Origin: Actinomycetes bacterium
GTDB taxonomy: Bacteria; Actinomycetota; Acidimicrobiia; Acidimicrobiales; Acidimicrobiaceae
Direction of reading: 5' to 3'
DNA: 10,496 bases
NCBI GenBank assembly: GCA_021819025.1
Contig: JAKASN010000026.1
Coordinates: 1-10,496, forward strand
A program made the translations under genes and the position numbers. Each line of letters begins with the position of its first letter. The stretch's first letter is position 1. The notes beneath the pieces were generated by a model that ran no database searches, was not told where the DNA came from, and saw only the letters and a list, made by a program, of their open reading frames with translations. Below are positions 1 to 7,262 of the stretch, piece by piece.

Positions 1-417
1 GGGGTTCGCCGCCCGCCATTGAGGAGTCGAGATCGAATCCCAGAAGGTCCGAACACTTTCGGTGCGATCGAGCACAAGTATTCGTGTCGCTTGGGTGAAT
101 CCCGCCGACGGTGCCCTAGTTCCGGCCTGAACGATCCGCGCTAGCTGATCTGAGGCGATAGGCGTATCAAAAAAGTCGCGATGGGTTCGCCGCGCTCTAA
201 CGACTTGGGAAAAATCCAATGCGCACTCCCGAGCTAATCTTATGGCGTACAAGGTTAGATCACATCGAGGTTCCCACCTTTAGGATTATCTAGAGAGTTC
301 CCCTAGTAGGGCCGCTAGCCGATGGGATTTCCACTGCTGTTTGGGGGGATGCGGGAATGTTGACCAAAGTGGTAGAGTTTTAGATAGATATCGTGGAACG
401 AAGGCAGGTGCTCCATC
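1..417. other. Upstream non-coding stretch before the moeB-like gene
   Basis: I see no convincing gene here. Plus-strand frame 1 is open from the left edge to a TAG at 142-144 (about 47 codons). Its Arg/Pro/Ser-rich translation matches nothing I recognise, so it could be the tail of a gene starting outside the window or chance. The other frames are broken early. The last 60 bases carry a candidate promoter and the ribosome binding site of the next gene. No tRNA or complete riboswitch could be recognised. Confidence 0.5.
360..390 (+). promoter_or_regulatory. Candidate promoter of the moeB-like gene
   Basis: A TTGACC box at 360-365 is a good -35 match. Two overlapping TAGATA boxes follow, at 381-386 (15-base spacer) and 385-390 (19-base spacer). 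Neither spacing is ideal, so the exact -10 is uncertain. A start near 393-398 would give a 5' leader of about 20-25 bases holding the AGGTG element at 406-410, seven bases before the ATG at 418. This is inference from sequence only. Confidence 0.3.
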
Positions 418-1593
418 ATGGCGGGTTTTAGGGATTTTCTCGGCAGTGTCAAGGGCCAGATCCAAGAAGTGTCAACGTCCGAAGCCGAAGTGTTAGCCGA
501 TAGAGGTTGGCTTTTGCTAGACGTGCGCGAGGCCGATGAGTTCGAACAAGGTGCGATTCCGGGATCGCTTTTTATACCGCGGGGAAATCTTGAGCTCCAG
601 ATAGAGGCGAAGGTCACGGACAAATCGACCCCTTTGTTGGTCTATTGCGCCGGTGGAGTTCGATCTGCACTGGCGGCGTTTTCGCTTCAAGCTATTGGAT
701 ACGAGAGGGTCGTTTCCATGGCGGGAGGTTTTAATCGCTGGAAAGATGAGGGGAGGGATTGGTCCAAGCCGACTGTTCTCACCCCCGAACAGAGAAATCG
801 CTACCACCGCCACCTCTTGCTTCCCGAGGTGGGCGACTCCGGACAGAAGAGACTCCTCGATGCTAAAGTTTTGCTTCTCGGCGCTGGGGGCCTCGGGTCG
901 CCTGCAGGCCTGTATCTCGCTGCGGCGGGAGTGGGCACCATCGGAGTCATTGATATGGACGTTGTCGACGCTTCGAATTTGCAGCGCCAGATCCTCCACA
1001 ACATGGACCGCATCGGGGATCGCAAGGTGGATTCTGCCAAAAAGACACTTACGCTTTTGAATCCCGACGTGAACGTCGTTACTTACGATGTGAGGTTGGG
1101 AGCCGGGAATATCCTCGATATCATCGACGGATACGATGTCATCGTGGATGGTACGGACAACTTTCCCACCCGTTACCTCGTCAACGACGCGTCGTTGATC
1201 AAACGGATTCCAGTGGTACACGGTTCGATCTTCCGCTTCGAAGGCCAGGCGACAGTTTTTGATCCCTACGTAGGCCCCTGTTACCGTTGCTTTGTGCCTG
1301 AACCCCCTCCGGCAGAGTTGGCCCCCTCGTGTGCTGAAGCAGGAGTGCTTGGCGTTCTGCCCGGAATCATCGGTTCCATTCAGGCCATGGAAGCGATCAA
1401 GATTATCCTCGGACTCGGCGATACCCTCGCAGGGCGAATTCTTGCTTATGATGCCATGGAGGAGAACTTCAGGAACTATCGCATCCGTCGCGATCCGAAT
1501 TGCCCCGCCTGCAGTATTGACCCGGACCTCATCCAGATCGCCGAATACGACGAACTCTGCATGCCCCATCCGATTGCTGCACCCATAGGCTAG
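418..1593 (+). CDS. moeB: Rhodanese-MoeB/ThiF fusion: sulfur-carrier adenylyltransferase
   Basis: This 391-residue protein joins a rhodanese-like domain (about residues 15-115) to an E1-like ThiF/MoeB domain (about 120-370). The rhodanese loop is CAGGVRS with the persulfide-type cysteine at C77. The E1 part begins with the family's typical LTPEQRNRYHRHLLLPEVG, then the nucleotide loop GAGGLGS (155-161), the DASNLQRQ segment (184-191), a conserved cysteine in SCAEAGVLGVLPG (C305), and two CxxC zinc-type pairs (C288/C291 and C362/C365). Proteins of this family adenylate the C-terminal glycine of a small sulfur carrier (MoaD, ThiS or CysO type) in the cytoplasm, and a rhodanese domain can supply the sulfur. 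In MoeZ and Uba4/MOCS3 the rhodanese domain is C-terminal; here it comes first. No sulfur carrier is encoded nearby, so the partner (molybdopterin, thiamine or cysteine pathway) is open and the symbol is a family label. The ATG at 418 has AGGTG seven bases upstream. Confidence 0.92.
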   Translation: MAGFRDFLGSVKGQIQEVSTSEAEVLADRGWLLLDVREADEFEQGAIPGSLFIPRGNLELQIEAKVTDKSTPLLVYCAGGVRSALAAFSLQAIGYERVVSMAGGFNRWKDEGRDWSKPTVLTPEQRNRYHRHLLLPEVGDSGQKRLLDAKVLLLGAGGLGSPAGLYLAAAGVGTIGVIDMDVVDASNLQRQILHNMDRIGDRKVDSAKKTLTLLNPDVNVVTYDVRLGAGNILDIIDGYDVIVDGTDNFPTRYLVNDASLIKRIPVVHGSIFRFEGQATVFDPYVGPCYRCFVPEPPPAELAPSCAEAGVLGVLPGIIGSIQAMEAIKIILGLGDTLAGRILAYDAMEENFRNYRIRRDPNCPACSIDPDLIQIAEYDELCMPHPIAAPIG

Positions 1594-1660
1594 CTGTGTC
1601 GCTTTGAAGTGTGATAACCCGGCCAACAAGCACGGCCGTGCGGCGCCCGCCGGGCAGACT

Positions 1661-2248
1661 ATGAGTGCGGTCCCCTCAAGTGAGGCTCAGGAGTTGTCAC
1701 GCCATCGGTCTTTGGATGACCGCTTTGATTCTGCCGTTCGCATCGTTGATTACGATCCGCAATGGCAAGTGTTGGCTGGGGCTGAACTCAGTCGCATCAA
1801 GGGGCTTCTCGGGACGGTAGCGGTTCGGGTAGAGCACGTTGGCTCAACTGCCGTGCCGGGCCTGGCGGCCAAGCCAGTCCTCGACCTTCAACTCTCCGTG
1901 CCCGACATCAAGCAGCGGGATGCATACCTTGAGCCGTTGGCGGCGCTCGGCTATCTGTTCGTGCCAGAGCCGACCTCGCCGGACTATCACTTTTTCGCTA
2001 AGCCGCCGCAACGACCCCGGAGTTATCACCTCCATGTCTGTGAGGCGGCGAGCCAAGACGAGTTCCGTCATCTCGCCGTTCGTGACTTTTTGCGTGCGCA
2101 TCCCGACGAGGCGGCCAGCTACGCGGCCCTCAAACGTGAAGTCGTCGCTCGCGCGCCAGGGGACCGCCTTGTCTACATTGACGGCAAGGATGTTTATGTG
2201 GCTGCCCTTGAGGAGCGGGCGGTCACATGGGCGCGCTCGGCTATCTGA
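1661..2248 (+). CDS. GrpB family protein (UPF0157, nucleotidyltransferase-like)
   Basis: The 195-residue product carries the GrpB/UPF0157 signature EHVGSTAVPGLAAKPVLDL at residues 58-76, preceded by the family's VDYDPQW segment (29-35) and followed by YHLHV (122-126), the usual spacing. GrpB proteins share a nucleotidyltransferase-like fold, but the substrate and role are not established; some annotations link them loosely to dephospho-CoA kinase because a GrpB domain is fused there. I chose the ATG at 1661 over the in-frame TTG at 1604, because the extra 19 residues are low-complexity and poorly conserved in type. Neither start has a strong ribosome binding site. The gene lies 67 bases after the moeB-like gene on the same strand, so co-transcription is possible. 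The sequence looks GC-richer than its left neighbour and borders an apparently gene-free stretch, which could mean separate acquisition. Confidence 0.85.
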   Translation: MSAVPSSEAQELSRHRSLDDRFDSAVRIVDYDPQWQVLAGAELSRIKGLLGTVAVRVEHVGSTAVPGLAAKPVLDLQLSVPDIKQRDAYLEPLAALGYLFVPEPTSPDYHFFAKPPQRPRSYHLHVCEAASQDEFRHLAVRDFLRAHPDEAASYAALKREVVARAPGDRLVYIDGKDVYVAALEERAVTWARSAI

Positions 2249-3083
2249 GGGTTTCGCTCGCATGCCGCCGAGAGGCTAAGCGCGTCCGCGCGCGTCGGCT
2301 CTGAGGCGACTAACCGCAGCTCGAAGGTCGCCGATGGAAATCATGCAACCTTGACCTGGCAGGCCTTGCCATCTAGTTACAGCTGCATGAGCCTTAGCAG
2401 CCGGGCGAGATGCCGCTTGTTTGCCAGGAGGCGCGCCCGGCCGCCAAGCCGTTTGCCCTTCGACTCCAACCGACGTTGTAGGCCGCGAGTTCTCATAGCT
2501 TGCCTGCGGGTGCTCCTTGATCAGGTCGGGTCCCCCCGTACTCCTGCATGATCGAGTCGATCACGGCTAGTTGCGGCACAAGCTTCCCTACGGGCCGGCG
2601 ACGCACCTTGGTGGGGAAGCTTTCCAAGATGTTCCCCATGCACAATGCTGGCGAAAATCGGCCATGGACCTGGCGTAACCGTAGGCCCCTCGGTGACGAG
2701 CTGCTTTGGGACCGAGCGTGCTTGACGCCATTCCGGTCGATATTGGCGTGCCTTGAGCGACGGTTAGCGCGACATCCAAGGTCTTGGCCTAGCCACCGAA
2801 CCCGACGTGGGAATGGTCATAAGCGCGGCACGCAGTCTCCCGCTATGCGCCTGGTGCCCCACATTGCCTCCTCGCCTTGTGTCGGGAGCTCCTTATGCGC
2901 GCGGGGAATCGGCAAAGGAGATCTCGGATCACACCCAAGAGCGTCGCGAGGCGGCATCGAGGTCTCTTGATTAGTGCCCCGATAGCGGATTAAGCCTGCT
3001 TTGGGCGGCAACTCCGCGGCTAGGCGCATAGCCCGAGGCCCCCGAAATTTTTTAGCTCCTTTCCATCAGCTATCATCTAAGCA
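2249..3083. other. Gene-poor stretch, possible decayed gene on the minus strand
   Basis: No intact gene is convincing in these 835 bases. The plus strand has open frames at 2351-2551 and 2548-2970, but their translations are Arg/Pro/Ser-rich and unlike a folded protein. On the minus strand a 48-codon frame (2493-2639, ATG start) reads through segments such as NILESFPTKVRRRPVGKL and PQLAVIDSIMQEYGG and then stops. In a different frame just beyond, KGKRLGGRARLLANKRHLAR precedes another stop at 2378-2380. Such protein-like pieces in shifting frames suggest a decayed gene, possibly a mobile-element remnant, but I could not assign a family. The last 40 bases hold the promoter of the mutase gene. 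Confidence 0.4.
3048..3083 (+). promoter_or_regulatory. Mutase promoter, predicted leaderless transcript
   Basis: TATCAT at 3071-3076 is a good -10 box. It ends seven bases before the ATG at 3084, so transcription would begin at or one base before the start codon. There is no purine-rich ribosome binding site between 3060 and 3083. A T-run at 3048-3053 sits 17 bases upstream of the -10 where a -35 would be, but it is not a good -35 match. Leaderless mRNAs with a TANNNT box at this distance are common in Actinomycetota, which supports the reading. Confidence 0.5.
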
Positions 3084-4670
3084 ATGGCTGAGCGACGCGA
3101 CCACTTGACAGACTCCGGTATCAAGGTAAATCCCTACTACGATTCGAGCGATCTGAGCGACTTCCGCATAGATGAACAACTCGGGGTGCCGGGAGAGTTT
3201 CCCTTTACCAGGGGTATTTACCCTGACATGTATCGCGGCAAGCTCTGGACGATGCGCCAATACGCCGGATTTGGCACCGCCGCGGAGACCAACGCGCGTT
3301 TTAAATTTCTTCTTGAGGCAGGACAGACTGGCCTCTCCTGTGCATTTGACCTTCCTACCCAGATGGGTTTCGACTCCGACCATCCTCGCGCCGAAGGGGA
3401 GGTGGGCAAAGTCGGCGTGGCGATCAGCTCGTTGGCGGACATGCGCGAACTTCTCGCAGGGATTCCTCTCGACCGGGTTACCACGTCTATGACGATTAAT
3501 TCCACTGCGTCGATACTTTTGCTACTATATCAGCTGGTTGCAGAGGAGCAGGGCATCTCCTCGCAGTCCCTGCGCGGAACGGTTCAGAATGATATCCTCA
3601 AAGAATACGTGGCGCGCGGCACCTACATCTATCCGCCACGACCCTCGATGCGGATTATTACCGACGTATTCTCGTATTGCCAGGAGAACATGCCGTCTTG
3701 GAATACCATTTCGATCTCCGGATACCATATCCGTGAGGCGGGATCAACCGCTGTGCAGGAGATTGCCTTTACCATCGCGAATGGCATCGCCTACGTAGAG
3801 GCGGCGATCGCTGCCGGACTTGACGTCGACGATTTTGCGCCACGCCTCTCTTTCTTCTGGAACGCTCATAACAACCTCTTCGAGGAAGTCGCAAAGTATC
3901 GCGCTGCGCGCCGTATCTGGGCGAAGATCATGGCAGAGCGCTTTGGTGCGAAAGACAAGCGTTCGCTGGTGCTGCGCTTTCACAGTCAGACCGGTGGGTC
4001 GACTCTGACCGCACAGCAACCCGAAGTCAACTTGATTAGAGTGGCGATTCAAGCGCTCTCCGCGGTGCTTGGCGGGACGCAGTCCTTGCATACCAATGGG
4101 TTTGATGAGGCCCTTGGATTGCCGACTGAGCGTGCGGCGAAGTTGGCGCTACGAACTCAACAGGTAATCGGATTTGAATCCGGCGTGACCGACACCGCAG
4201 ATCCGCTCGGGGGGTCCTACTTTGTGGAGTCCCTTACCAATGAAGTCGAGACACTTGCCCTGCAATACTTGGAGCGCATCGACGAGATGGGCGGAGCGGT
4301 CGAGGCTATCGAAAACGGCTACATGCAAGAAGAGATTGAGCAGGCAGCATACTCTTATGCCAAGTCGATCGACTCTGGCGAGAAGGTGATTGTGGGGGTA
4401 AATCGCTTCGTGGACACAAACGCTGAGCGCACGGAAGTCTTTCCGATTAACCCGGTATCGCAAAAAGCCCAGGCCGATCGAGTTCGACGCCTTAAAGTGG
4501 AGCGCGATAACACGCTTGTGGAGATGAAGTTGGCCGCTCTCAAGTCCGCGGCATTGGGAGACGAAAACCTAATGTATCCCATGCGCGAAGCTCTGCGCGC
4601 CTACGCCACCCTCGGCGAGGTTGCCGATACTTTGCGTGGGGTTTTTGGGACCTACTCCCCGAGAGGCTAG
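3084..4670 (+). CDS. mcmA1: Methylmalonyl-CoA mutase large (substrate-binding) subunit
   Basis: This 528-residue protein aligns along its length with the catalytic TIM-barrel part of B12-dependent acyl-CoA mutases. Recognisable blocks are [20 protein letters not shown] (37-56), QYAGFGT (59-65), [16 protein letters not shown] (87-102), [20 protein letters not shown] (165-184), [11 protein letters not shown] (210-220) and [10 protein letters not shown]. Substrate-specificity positions favour methylmalonyl-CoA: Tyr60 matches Tyr89 of the Propionibacterium enzyme, Arg178 matches Arg207, and His215 matches His244. Isobutyryl-CoA mutases have Phe and Gln at the first two, and 2-hydroxyisobutyryl-CoA mutase has Ile at the first. 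The protein ends before any cobalamin-binding domain (no DxHxxG motif), so a separate small subunit must supply B12, as in archaeal and some actinobacterial enzymes. It would interconvert (R)-methylmalonyl-CoA and succinyl-CoA. A flavoprotein gene starts nine bases after its stop. Its predicted mRNA is leaderless. Confidence 0.93.
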   Translation: MAERRDHLTDSGIKVNPYYDSSDLSDFRIDEQLGVPGEFPFTRGIYPDMYRGKLWTMRQYAGFGTAAETNARFKFLLEAGQTGLSCAFDLPTQMGFDSDHPRAEGEVGKVGVAISSLADMRELLAGIPLDRVTTSMTINSTASILLLLYQLVAEEQGISSQSLRGTVQNDILKEYVARGTYIYPPRPSMRIITDVFSYCQENMPSWNTISISGYHIREAGSTAVQEIAFTIANGIAYVEAAIAAGLDVDDFAPRLSFFWNAHNNLFEEVAKYRAARRIWAKIMAERFGAKDKRSLVLRFHSQTGGSTLTAQQPEVNLIRVAIQALSAVLGGTQSLHTNGFDEALGLPTERAAKLALRTQQVIGFESGVTDTADPLGGSYFVESLTNEVETLALQYLERIDEMGGAVEAIENGYMQEEIEQAAYSYAKSIDSGEKVIVGVNRFVDTNAERTEVFPINPVSQKAQADRVRRLKVERDNTLVEMKLAALKSAALGDENLMYPMREALRAYATLGEVADTLRGVFGTYSPRG

Positions 4671-4679
4671 CCTGAACAA

Positions 4680-6041
4680 GTGAAATTTGTCATTATTGGA
4701 GGCGGTCCAGCGGGAATTCAAGCGGCGACCCACGGCGCACGCCTTGGTGCTCAAGTCACCGTGATTGAACGAGACATAATCGGAGGCGCGGCAAACCTGT
4801 GGGATTGCATCCCATCCAAGGCGATGATTGCCACTGGTGACGTAGTTAGCATGGCCCGACGAGCAGAGAAGATGGGACTTAGCCCACTGCAGCCTGCTCT
4901 TGATCTCGGCGCAATGTCAGCACGCGTGCAATCGATAACCCACCGTCTCGCAGAATCGACGATGTCGCTCCTGGAGTCCCAGGGTGTTACTGTGATCAAC
5001 GGCACAGGATGGTTGCTCTCCTCCCATGAAGTAATTGCTACGATCGGCGGCGGCGAAGAGTTGCAACTTGACGCCGATGCCATCCTTTTGTCCACGGGGT
5101 CGCGGCCCCGTGTGCCCGATTGGGCCGAGGCCGATGGGGATCGCGTTTTGACCACGCGTCAGGCCTATCCACCTCCGGTGATACCTGAGCATCTCGTCGT
5201 GGTGGGTTCCGGAGTGACCGGAGTGGAGTTTGTCCACATGTTCCGCTCCTTCGGTTCCAAGGTCTCTCTTATCGTCTCTCGTCAGCAAGTTTTGCCGGCC
5301 AAGGACCCCGAGGTAGCTGCTGCGCTGGAGAGCGATTTTCTTCAAAGCGGAGTACGACTCTTCAAGGGGGCGCGAGCGATCGGACTGAGCCGAGGAGATG
5401 ATGGGGGAGTTTCCGTCCTCTGCGACGACCAAAGGGTTGTAAGTGGCTCCCACGTGCTCTTTGCGATTGGATCGATTCCCAACTCGGATGGGTTGGGTCT
5501 AGATAAGGCGGGCGTGTTCGTAGATGGTGGTGGCTACATTCCCGTCGATCATCACTGTGTCTCGAACCTGCGCCATATTTATGCTGCAGGCGATATCTCC
5601 GGCAAGCTTCCCTTGGCCTCGGTGGCATCGATGCAAGGGCGAAAGATTGCCGAGCACGTCATGGGCCTCGATTCTCGAAGCCATCGACATCTCGACTACG
5701 AGAAAGCCGCTTCGGCGATCTTCACCGAACCTGAAATTGCTGATGTTGGTCTCGCTGAAGCCGAAGCGTTCGCCGGGGGACGCAAAATCAGGGTGACCAA
5801 GGTACCCTTCGCGGCGAACGCGCGCGCGCTTATCGATGGGGATCCGAGAGGGTTCGTCAAAATAGTCTCCGACCCCGCCACGGGCGTGGTGTTGGGCGGA
5901 TCCATTGTGGGTCGCAACGCCGCTGAACTCATTTCCGTGATCGCCGTGGCCGTCACTGCGCACTTGAGAGTGGATGACATCGTGGAATCCCTCTTGGTCC
6001 ACCCCGCCCTCGCTGAGGCCCTAGCCGACGCAGCTGAGTAA
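4680..6041 (+). CDS. lpdA: LpdA-type FAD/NAD(P) flavoprotein reductase lacking one redox cysteine
   Basis: The 453-residue protein has the class I pyridine nucleotide-disulfide oxidoreductase plan: an FAD-binding GGGPAG (7-12), a redox-centre region GGAANLWDCIPSK (35-47), a central NAD(P)-binding GSGVTG (176-181), a second FAD contact YAAGD (301-305), and a dimerisation domain from about 340. Dihydrolipoamide dehydrogenase has CxxxxC; here the first cysteine is Ala38 and only Cys43 remains, as in Mycobacterium tuberculosis LpdA (Rv3303c), an NAD(P)H:quinone-type reductase rather than a lipoamide dehydrogenase. The C-terminal HPxxxE motif (441-446), which I recall as lost in Rv3303c, is kept. 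So disulfide chemistry on lipoamide is unlikely; reduction of quinones or another small acceptor is inferred. The GTG start at 4680 is required to keep the FAD motif; GAGAGG at 4661-4666 is a distant ribosome binding site. The nine-base gap makes it the second gene of the mutase operon. Confidence 0.88.
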   Translation: MKFVIIGGGPAGIQAATHGARLGAQVTVIERDIIGGAANLWDCIPSKAMIATGDVVSMARRAEKMGLSPLQPALDLGAMSARVQSITHRLAESTMSLLESQGVTVINGTGWLLSSHEVIATIGGGEELQLDADAILLSTGSRPRVPDWAEADGDRVLTTRQAYPPPVIPEHLVVVGSGVTGVEFVHMFRSFGSKVSLIVSRQQVLPAKDPEVAAALESDFLQSGVRLFKGARAIGLSRGDDGGVSVLCDDQRVVSGSHVLFAIGSIPNSDGLGLDKAGVFVDGGGYIPVDHHCVSNLRHIYAAGDISGKLPLASVASMQGRKIAEHVMGLDSRSHRHLDYEKAASAIFTEPEIADVGLAEAEAFAGGRKIRVTKVPFAANARALIDGDPRGFVKIVSDPATGVVLGGSIVGRNAAELISVIAVAVTAHLRVDDIVESLLVHPALAEALADAAE

Positions 6042-6052
6042 GACGGTTACTC
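6036..6052. terminator. Small hairpin at the lpdA stop codon, weak terminator candidate
   Basis: GAGTAA (6036-6041) and TTACTC (6047-6052) form a perfect six-base-pair stem with a five-base loop, and the stop codon TAA of the flavoprotein gene lies in the left arm. It sits in the 21-base gap between two convergent genes, where a shared terminator would be expected. The stem is short and AT-rich, and no run of T follows on either strand, so the assignment is weak. Confidence 0.25.
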
Positions 6053-6062
6053 GATACTTGGA

Positions 6063-7262
6063 TTACTTATTTGTCCCAAGCGATTCCCGAAGCTTGGTAC
6101 GCTGTTTGCCGCCGAGGTAGCGCTCTCTGAGCGTGGCGTCCGTCGCTATCTTCACCGTGAGGGCCGCCATCGAGAAAGCTCCGTCGATGACGGCTCGATC
6201 TGCGCCGGCACCGATTGCAGCTGCGGTGAATTCGGGCTGATGGTTTACCGCTGGCAGGGACTCAATTCCCATGATGGGATGGATGGACGGTACAACACGC
6301 GAGACATTCCCCATATCTGTGGATGCGCGGAGCAGATCCGCTGACCCCGGTGGCATGAGAGTCCGACCGCGACTCTCCACGATGGATCTCCAAATCGTCG
6401 CCATGGTTTCATCTGTAACGATCTCCGAATACGGCGGATACGGTGAGCCGAAGGTGAGCGTTGCCCCGGTGGCCACGGCACCTGCTTCAAAGCAGGCTTT
6501 GACGCGCGGTAAGAGTTTTTCTAGCTTGCCGAGGGTGTCGGCGCGCACGATGTAGTGCGCCGAGACGTGCGCGGGGATGATATTTGGGGCATCTCCACCG
6601 TGTTTGATTATGCCGTGTATCATTTCGTCGGGAAGAAGCGACTGTCGCAAAAGGCCGATTGCCACCTGAGCGATGGTCATGGCGTCCAAGGCGTTGATCC
6701 CGAGGTTTGGAAAGGCCGCGGCGTGCGCCTCTTTGCCGACGTAGCTTATCTCGAGGTGCTGTGCGGCAACCGAGGCCATCCTGTCGAGTTCGGCGGGAGC
6801 GGGGTGCACCATCATCGCTGCGTCGATGTCCTCAAAGAGACCATCGTCCAACATGAGTATCTTGCCGCCGCCGCCTTCTTCGGCAGGGGTCCCAAAGACG
6901 CGTACGGTGATTCCGAGCGCATTTGCAAGGGGCGCGAGCAAGGTCCCGGCACCGATTGCTGCCGCGGCGATGATATTGTGTCCGCAAGCGTGTCCGACAT
7001 CGGGGAGCGCGTCGTACTCTGCGCAGATTCCGATATGCATCTCACCACTGCCCGCGGAGGCCACAAATGCGGTTTCCATTCCCGCGACGTTCCTTTGTAC
7101 GCTAAAGCCATGGGATGCGAGATAATTAGCGAGGACTTGGCTTGAGTAGTGCTCTTGGAAGGCGAGTTCGGGGTGGGCGTGAATGTCATGGGAGAGCTCG
7201 ACGAGCTCGAACATAATCGCATCGAGGGACTTTTCTAACTGGACATCGAAGTCGGTCGGCAT
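6063..7262 (-). CDS. M20D-type metallo-amidohydrolase (PM20D2/AbgB-like)
   Basis: The 399-residue protein belongs to the M20 peptidase/amidohydrolase family. It shows HPELAFQE (30-37), AEYDALPDVGHACGHN (81-96) with metal-ligand candidates Cys93 and His95, the catalytic-glutamate region GTPAEEGGGGK (124-134), His153 in MVHPAP, the dimerisation-domain block KEAHAAAFPNLGINALDA (177-194), and TDMGNVSRVVPSIHP (315-329) followed by His341. The combination of GHACGHN, the GGGGK loop and TDMGNVS is typical of the PM20D2 / p-aminobenzoyl-glutamate hydrolase branch, which removes acyl or amino-acyl groups from amide bonds in the cytoplasm. The exact substrate cannot be read from sequence. No signal peptide is seen. 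The ATG at 7262 is well supported by AGGAG (7269-7273 on the complement) with a six-base spacer. The gene is convergent with the flavoprotein gene and stands alone, with an inverted repeat upstream that may be an operator. Confidence 0.9.
   Translation of the reverse strand: MPTDFDVQLEKSLDAIMFELVELSHDIHAHPELAFQEHYSSQVLANYLASHGFSVQRNVAGMETAFVASAGSGEMHIGICAEYDALPDVGHACGHNIIAAAAIGAGTLLAPLANALGITVRVFGTPAEEGGGGKILMLDDGLFEDIDAAMMVHPAPAELDRMASVAAQHLEISYVGKEAHAAAFPNLGINALDAMTIAQVAIGLLRQSLLPDEMIHGIIKHGGDAPNIIPAHVSAHYIVRADTLGKLEKLLPRVKACFEAGAVATGATLTFGSPYPPYSEIVTDETMATIWRSIVESRGRTLMPPGSADLLRASTDMGNVSRVVPSIHPIMGIESLPAVNHQPEFTAAAIGAGADRAVIDGAFSMAALTVKIATDATLRERYLGGKQRTKLRESLGTNK

Noticed and set aside
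145..170. CTGATCTGAGG followed by GGCGTA recalls the 3' half of a TPP riboswitch upstream of a ThiF-like gene.
   Set aside because: The matching CTGAGA element and the pairing 5' half were not found, and the remaining match is short.
2..193. Direct repeat GGGTTCGCCGC at 2-12 and 183-193.
   Set aside because: Eleven bases in GC-rich sequence with no extension or context is not informative.
301..311. Palindrome CCCTAGTAGGG upstream of the moeB-like gene.
   Set aside because: Five-base arms with a one-base gap are expected about ten times per 10 kb by chance.
517..1629. A 370-codon open frame antisense to the moeB-like gene.
   Set aside because: It is the codon-phase shadow of a strongly conserved gene; its translation resembles no protein and it has no supporting signals.
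2548..2970. A 140-codon plus-strand frame as a real gene.
   Set aside because: Its composition is Arg/Pro/Ser/Cys-rich with no recognisable motif or ribosome binding site, and it opposes the protein-like fragments on the other strand.
3018..3053. Hairpin GGCTA/TAGCC followed by a T-run as an intrinsic terminator before the mutase gene.
   Set aside because: The stem is only five base pairs and the T-run begins about 14 bases after it, too far for termination.
3084..4670. The mutase being an isobutyryl-CoA or 2-hydroxyisobutyryl-CoA mutase.
   Set aside because: Tyr60 and Arg178 match the methylmalonyl-CoA enzyme, not the Phe/Gln or Ile variants of those relatives.
6555..7145. A 196-codon plus-strand frame inside the amidohydrolase gene.
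   Set aside because: It is antisense to conserved M20 motifs and its translation is unfamiliar, so it is a shadow frame.
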